Assembly: GCA_025937665.1 (NCBI GenBank) | Contig: JAICQW010000091.1 | Span: 1 to 7,039 of the forward strand | Length of the DNA stretch: 7,039 bases | Source of the DNA: Nitrososphaeraceae archaeon | GTDB lineage: Archaea > Thermoproteota > Nitrososphaeria > Nitrososphaerales > Nitrososphaeraceae | Reading direction: 5' to 3' | Shown: piece after piece, positions 5,567 through 7,039 of the stretch | How the letters are laid out: each line of letters starts with the position of its first letter | Position numbering within the stretch: the stretch's first letter is position 1 | The notes under the pieces: generated by a model | The model's input: only the letters and a program-made list of their open reading frames with translations | Databases searched by the model: none | Told to the model about the DNA's origin: nothing | Program-made: the position numbers and the translations under genes

Positions 5567-5826
5567 CAATTAAAGATTACATTACTAAATACGAGTTCAT
5601 CGGCACGAATGCACAAATAGATTATGGATCGATTGACAGTCAACGGAACGTAAGTGGTAAAATAATCTTTGAGACTAAAAATACAATTTCACTTGCCAAC
5701 AATTTCAAGCAATATATTATTCCTAAAAAAACAATTCAAAGATTAAGTTTGATTTTTAAGGATGAGATTTGTAACATGAATGGTTCTATGATATTAGGAA
5801 GACCAGAGGATCGTTTGCTTAAGTGA
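5563..5826 (+). CDS. rnp1: RNase P protein subunit Rpp29/Pop4 (Rnp1)
   Basis: From the ATG at 5563 the product has 87 residues, in the usual size range of archaeal Rpp29. The family fold is an Sm-like barrel, with signatures EFIGTNAQID, VSGKIIFETKNTISL (30-44), a VPK-like turn (IIPKK, 52-56) and the ending GRPEDRL (79-85), which is diagnostic. With Rpp21 it binds the specificity domain of RNase P RNA, aiding removal of 5' leaders from pre-tRNA. Location between uL29 and uS17 is the classical archaeal position for this gene. The start overlaps the uL29 stop and has a GGGAG motif. Stop to the uS17 ATG is 13 bases. Confidence 0.93.
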   Translation: MTIKDYITKYEFIGTNAQIDYGSIDSQRNVSGKIIFETKNTISLANNFKQYIIPKKTIQRLSLIFKDEICNMNGSMILGRPEDRLLK

Positions 5827-5839
5827 TAGTTGATAGATA

Positions 5840-6172
5840 ATGGCTAGAAATATTGGAGTAACAGTTTCGGAACCAAAAAGGACTTGTGATGATGAATTAT
5901 GTCCTTTCCATGGTAAACTTTCAATTAGAGGGAGAATACTCACAGGAATCACTGTAAGTTCAAAGGCGCATAAAATGATAGTAGTATCGCGTGAATACCC
6001 CAGATTAGTAAGAAAATACAAAAGATATGAGAGAAGTAGTTCAAAGGTACATGCATTTCTCCCTTCATGCATGGACGTAAATGAGGGTGACGAAGTGAAG
6101 ATTGCAGAATGTAAGCCTATATCAAAAACGGTATCATTTGTAACTGTGGAGGTAATAAAGAGTGGCGTCTAA
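5840..6172 (+). CDS. rps17: Small ribosomal subunit protein uS17
   Basis: Length 110 residues. It opens with ARNIGVTVSEPKRTC, then CDDELCPFHGKLSIRGR (16-32), GITVSSKAHKMIVVSREYPR (36-55), KYKRYERSSSKVHAF (59-73) and GDEVKIAECKPISKTVSFV (83-101): the archaeal form with its N-terminal Cys pair (Cys16, Cys21). uS17 binds the 5' domain of 16S rRNA early in assembly. Where I recall HAHNPPC in other archaea, this protein has HAFLPSC, a small local change. Preceding motifs are weak (GTGAT at 5823-5827, 12 bases before the ATG). Its last eleven bases overlap the uL14 gene in another frame. Confidence 0.96.
   Translation: MARNIGVTVSEPKRTCDDELCPFHGKLSIRGRILTGITVSSKAHKMIVVSREYPRLVRKYKRYERSSSKVHAFLPSCMDVNEGDEVKIAECKPISKTVSFVTVEVIKSGV
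6148..6153 (+). promoter_or_regulatory. Shine-Dalgarno site for uL14
   Basis: GGAGGT lies 8 bases before the GTG at 6162, within the end of uS17. An in-frame TAA at 6156-6158 excludes any earlier start, so motif and stop codon together fix the GTG. Confidence 0.75.
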
Positions 6173-6596
6173 GAGTAGAGCAGTCTCTGCAAAGGGAGTC
6201 GAGGAATTTAAGCCCTACATTACAAGGGCATTACCAATTACTGCCAATTTGGTCTGTGCGGATAATACTGGAGCGAAGATATTGAGGATTGCTCAAGTAA
6301 CACGTATCAAGGGAAGACACTCAAGGATGCCTTCTGCCTCAGTGGGTGACTTTGTGAATGTTACTGTGAAAAAAGGAAATGCAGAGCTACGAAAACAAAT
6401 GTTTGGAGCAGTAATTATTAGACAAAAATATGCAATAAGGAGATTAAACGGTGTTCGAGTATCATTTGAAGACAATGCAGCAGTATTGGTTACACCAGAA
6501 GGAGAAATAAAAGGAACTGACATAAAAGGACCAGTCGCTGCCGAGGCTGCAGAAAAATGGCCCAGAATCGCAAATCTGGCGTCATTAATAATATGA
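6162..6596 (+). CDS. rpl14: Large ribosomal subunit protein uL14
   Basis: Length 144 residues, with a short N-terminal extension (residues 1-20) before the core. The core reads ALPITANLVCADNTGAKILR (23-42), VGDFVNVTVKKGNAELRKQ (61-79), AVIIRQKYAIRRLNG (83-97), VSFEDNAAVLVTPEGEIKGT (100-119) and IKGPVAAEAAEKWPRIA (121-137), all strong archaeal uL14 signatures. uL14 contacts the 30S subunit through intersubunit bridges and is the docking site of anti-association factors such as eIF6/aIF6. The GTG start is fixed by an in-frame TAA two codons upstream and a GGAGGT motif. The 11-base overlap with uS17 implies coupled translation. Confidence 0.96.
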   Translation: MASKSRAVSAKGVEEFKPYITRALPITANLVCADNTGAKILRIAQVTRIKGRHSRMPSASVGDFVNVTVKKGNAELRKQMFGAVIIRQKYAIRRLNGVRVSFEDNAAVLVTPEGEIKGTDIKGPVAAEAAEKWPRIANLASLII

Positions 6597-6599
6597 GGT
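6595..6599 (+). promoter_or_regulatory. Shine-Dalgarno site that decides the uL24 start
   Basis: GAGGT, overlapping the uL14 stop, ends one base before the ATG at 6601 but 7 bases before the second in-frame ATG at 6607. Normal spacing therefore favours 6607. Confidence 0.55.
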
Positions 6600-6606
6600 T
6601 ATGATA

Positions 6607-7014
6607 ATGCTCTATAAACTCATTTCAAAACATAAAAGGGATAAATTTTTGGGAGCTAACCTTTCTGTGAACTTAAGGGAACAACACAATAAGCGAAGTA
6701 TGAGAGTCATAAAGGGTGACACGGTTAGAATATTAAGAGGAGAATATGTGGGGATAGAAGGGAAAGTTGAGAAAGTGAATACTGTAAGATCGACACTCTC
6801 TATCGAAGGTGTACAGAGAGAGAAAATACGGGGTGGTAATGTCAAAGTACAGGTGCATGCTTCAAATGTACAAATCATTTCTCTGAATACTGATGATGAT
6901 TATCGACTAAAAGGTATTCCAAAATCAACTGATAAGAACACAAACACAAAAAGAGGGAAAGAAACAAAAAAATCAGTTGAAAAGAAGAAGGAATTGATTA
7001 AGGAGGAATCATAA
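6607..7014 (+). CDS. rpl24: Large ribosomal subunit protein uL24 with a basic C-terminal tail
   Basis: From the ATG at 6607 the protein has 135 residues (137 from 6601). The core carries LGANLSVNLREQHNKRSMRV (15-34), then the KOW motif with IKGDTVRILRGEYVGIEGKV (35-54), LSIEGVQREK (64-73), VHASNVQI (83-90) and TDDDYR (95-100), equivalent to the family LDDKxR ending. uL24 binds 23S rRNA early in assembly and sits near the tunnel exit. Residues about 101-135 form a Lys/Thr/Ser/Glu-rich tail beyond the conserved domain, probably disordered. I prefer 6607 because the GAGGT motif is too close to 6601. The tail codons also hold the AGGAGG preceding the next gene. Confidence 0.93.
   Translation: MLYKLISKHKRDKFLGANLSVNLREQHNKRSMRVIKGDTVRILRGEYVGIEGKVEKVNTVRSTLSIEGVQREKIRGGNVKVQVHASNVQIISLNTDDDYRLKGIPKSTDKNTNTKRGKETKKSVEKKKELIKEES
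7001..7006 (+). promoter_or_regulatory. Shine-Dalgarno site for the gene after uL24
   Basis: AGGAGG is a full match to the 16S anti-Shine-Dalgarno core and lies 10 bases before the ATG at 7017. Confidence 0.6.
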
Positions 7015-7016
7015 TC

Positions 7017-7039
7017 ATGGCAAAAAAAGGAGGAGATAA
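7017..7039 (+). CDS. rps4e: Start of the next cistron, expected to be eS4 (partial)
   Basis: Seven codons are visible, MAKKGGD, before the window ends. The identity rests mainly on gene order: eS4 follows uL24 in archaeal clusters. The short Lys/Gly-rich start is compatible with the archaeal eS4 N-terminus, but seven residues cannot prove it. A second purine-rich motif, GGAGGAGAT (7028-7036), lies within these codons, so a start just beyond the window cannot be excluded. Confidence 0.55.

Noticed and set aside
764..6878. Open frames on the minus strand across the window
   Set aside because: All lie opposite recognised + strand genes, show no family motifs, and have compositions expected of antisense shadows.

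Overview
The window is an archaeal S10-type ribosomal protein cluster, read entirely on the + strand. The proteins are the archaeal/eukaryotic kind: uL3 opens with HRKYSAPRRGS, uS3 has the archaeal KH-domain form, and the RNase P subunit Rpp29 lies inside the cluster. AT-rich DNA, several TTG starts and a gene order lacking uL2 point to Nitrososphaeria (Thaumarchaeota). This placement rests on recalled family and gene-order knowledge, not a search; an AT-rich member of Nitrososphaerales or a relative is a guess.

Layout. 1-519 is the 3' part of a thioredoxin-fold (TlpA/AhpC-like) protein. 537-1361 is a SPOUT-class RNA methyltransferase of the MTH1/C9orf114 family. 1362-1468 holds no gene but carries a T-tract, self-complementary elements and a TATA-like promoter. 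1469-3551 encodes uL3, uL4 and uL23, each joined to the next by an ATGA overlap. 3552-3603 is the place where uL2 usually sits; here there is only a T-tract and a second TATA-like element. 3604-7014 encodes uS19, uL22, uS3, uL29, Rnp1 (Rpp29), uS17, uL14 and uL24. 7017-7039 is the first codons of the next gene, expected to be eS4. No stretch over 300 bases lacks a gene.

How the parts work together. Eleven complete genes supply ribosomal proteins of both subunits plus one RNase P subunit; uL4, uL22, uL23, uL24 and uL29 line or surround the nascent-chain exit tunnel. Inside the two transcription blocks most genes overlap or nearly touch and have Shine-Dalgarno-like motifs. The first gene of each block instead has a TATA-like element about 30 bases upstream of the start codon, suggesting leaderless or nearly leaderless mRNA.

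Most unusual items: five perfect 21-base tandem copies in the acidic tail of uS3; the missing uL2 gene with a promoter in its place; mutually exclusive stems upstream of uL3; three consecutive genes forced to start on TTG; and loss of the tryptophan at the tip of the uL3 finger. I see no evidence of a new defence or mobile system; this is a core housekeeping locus.
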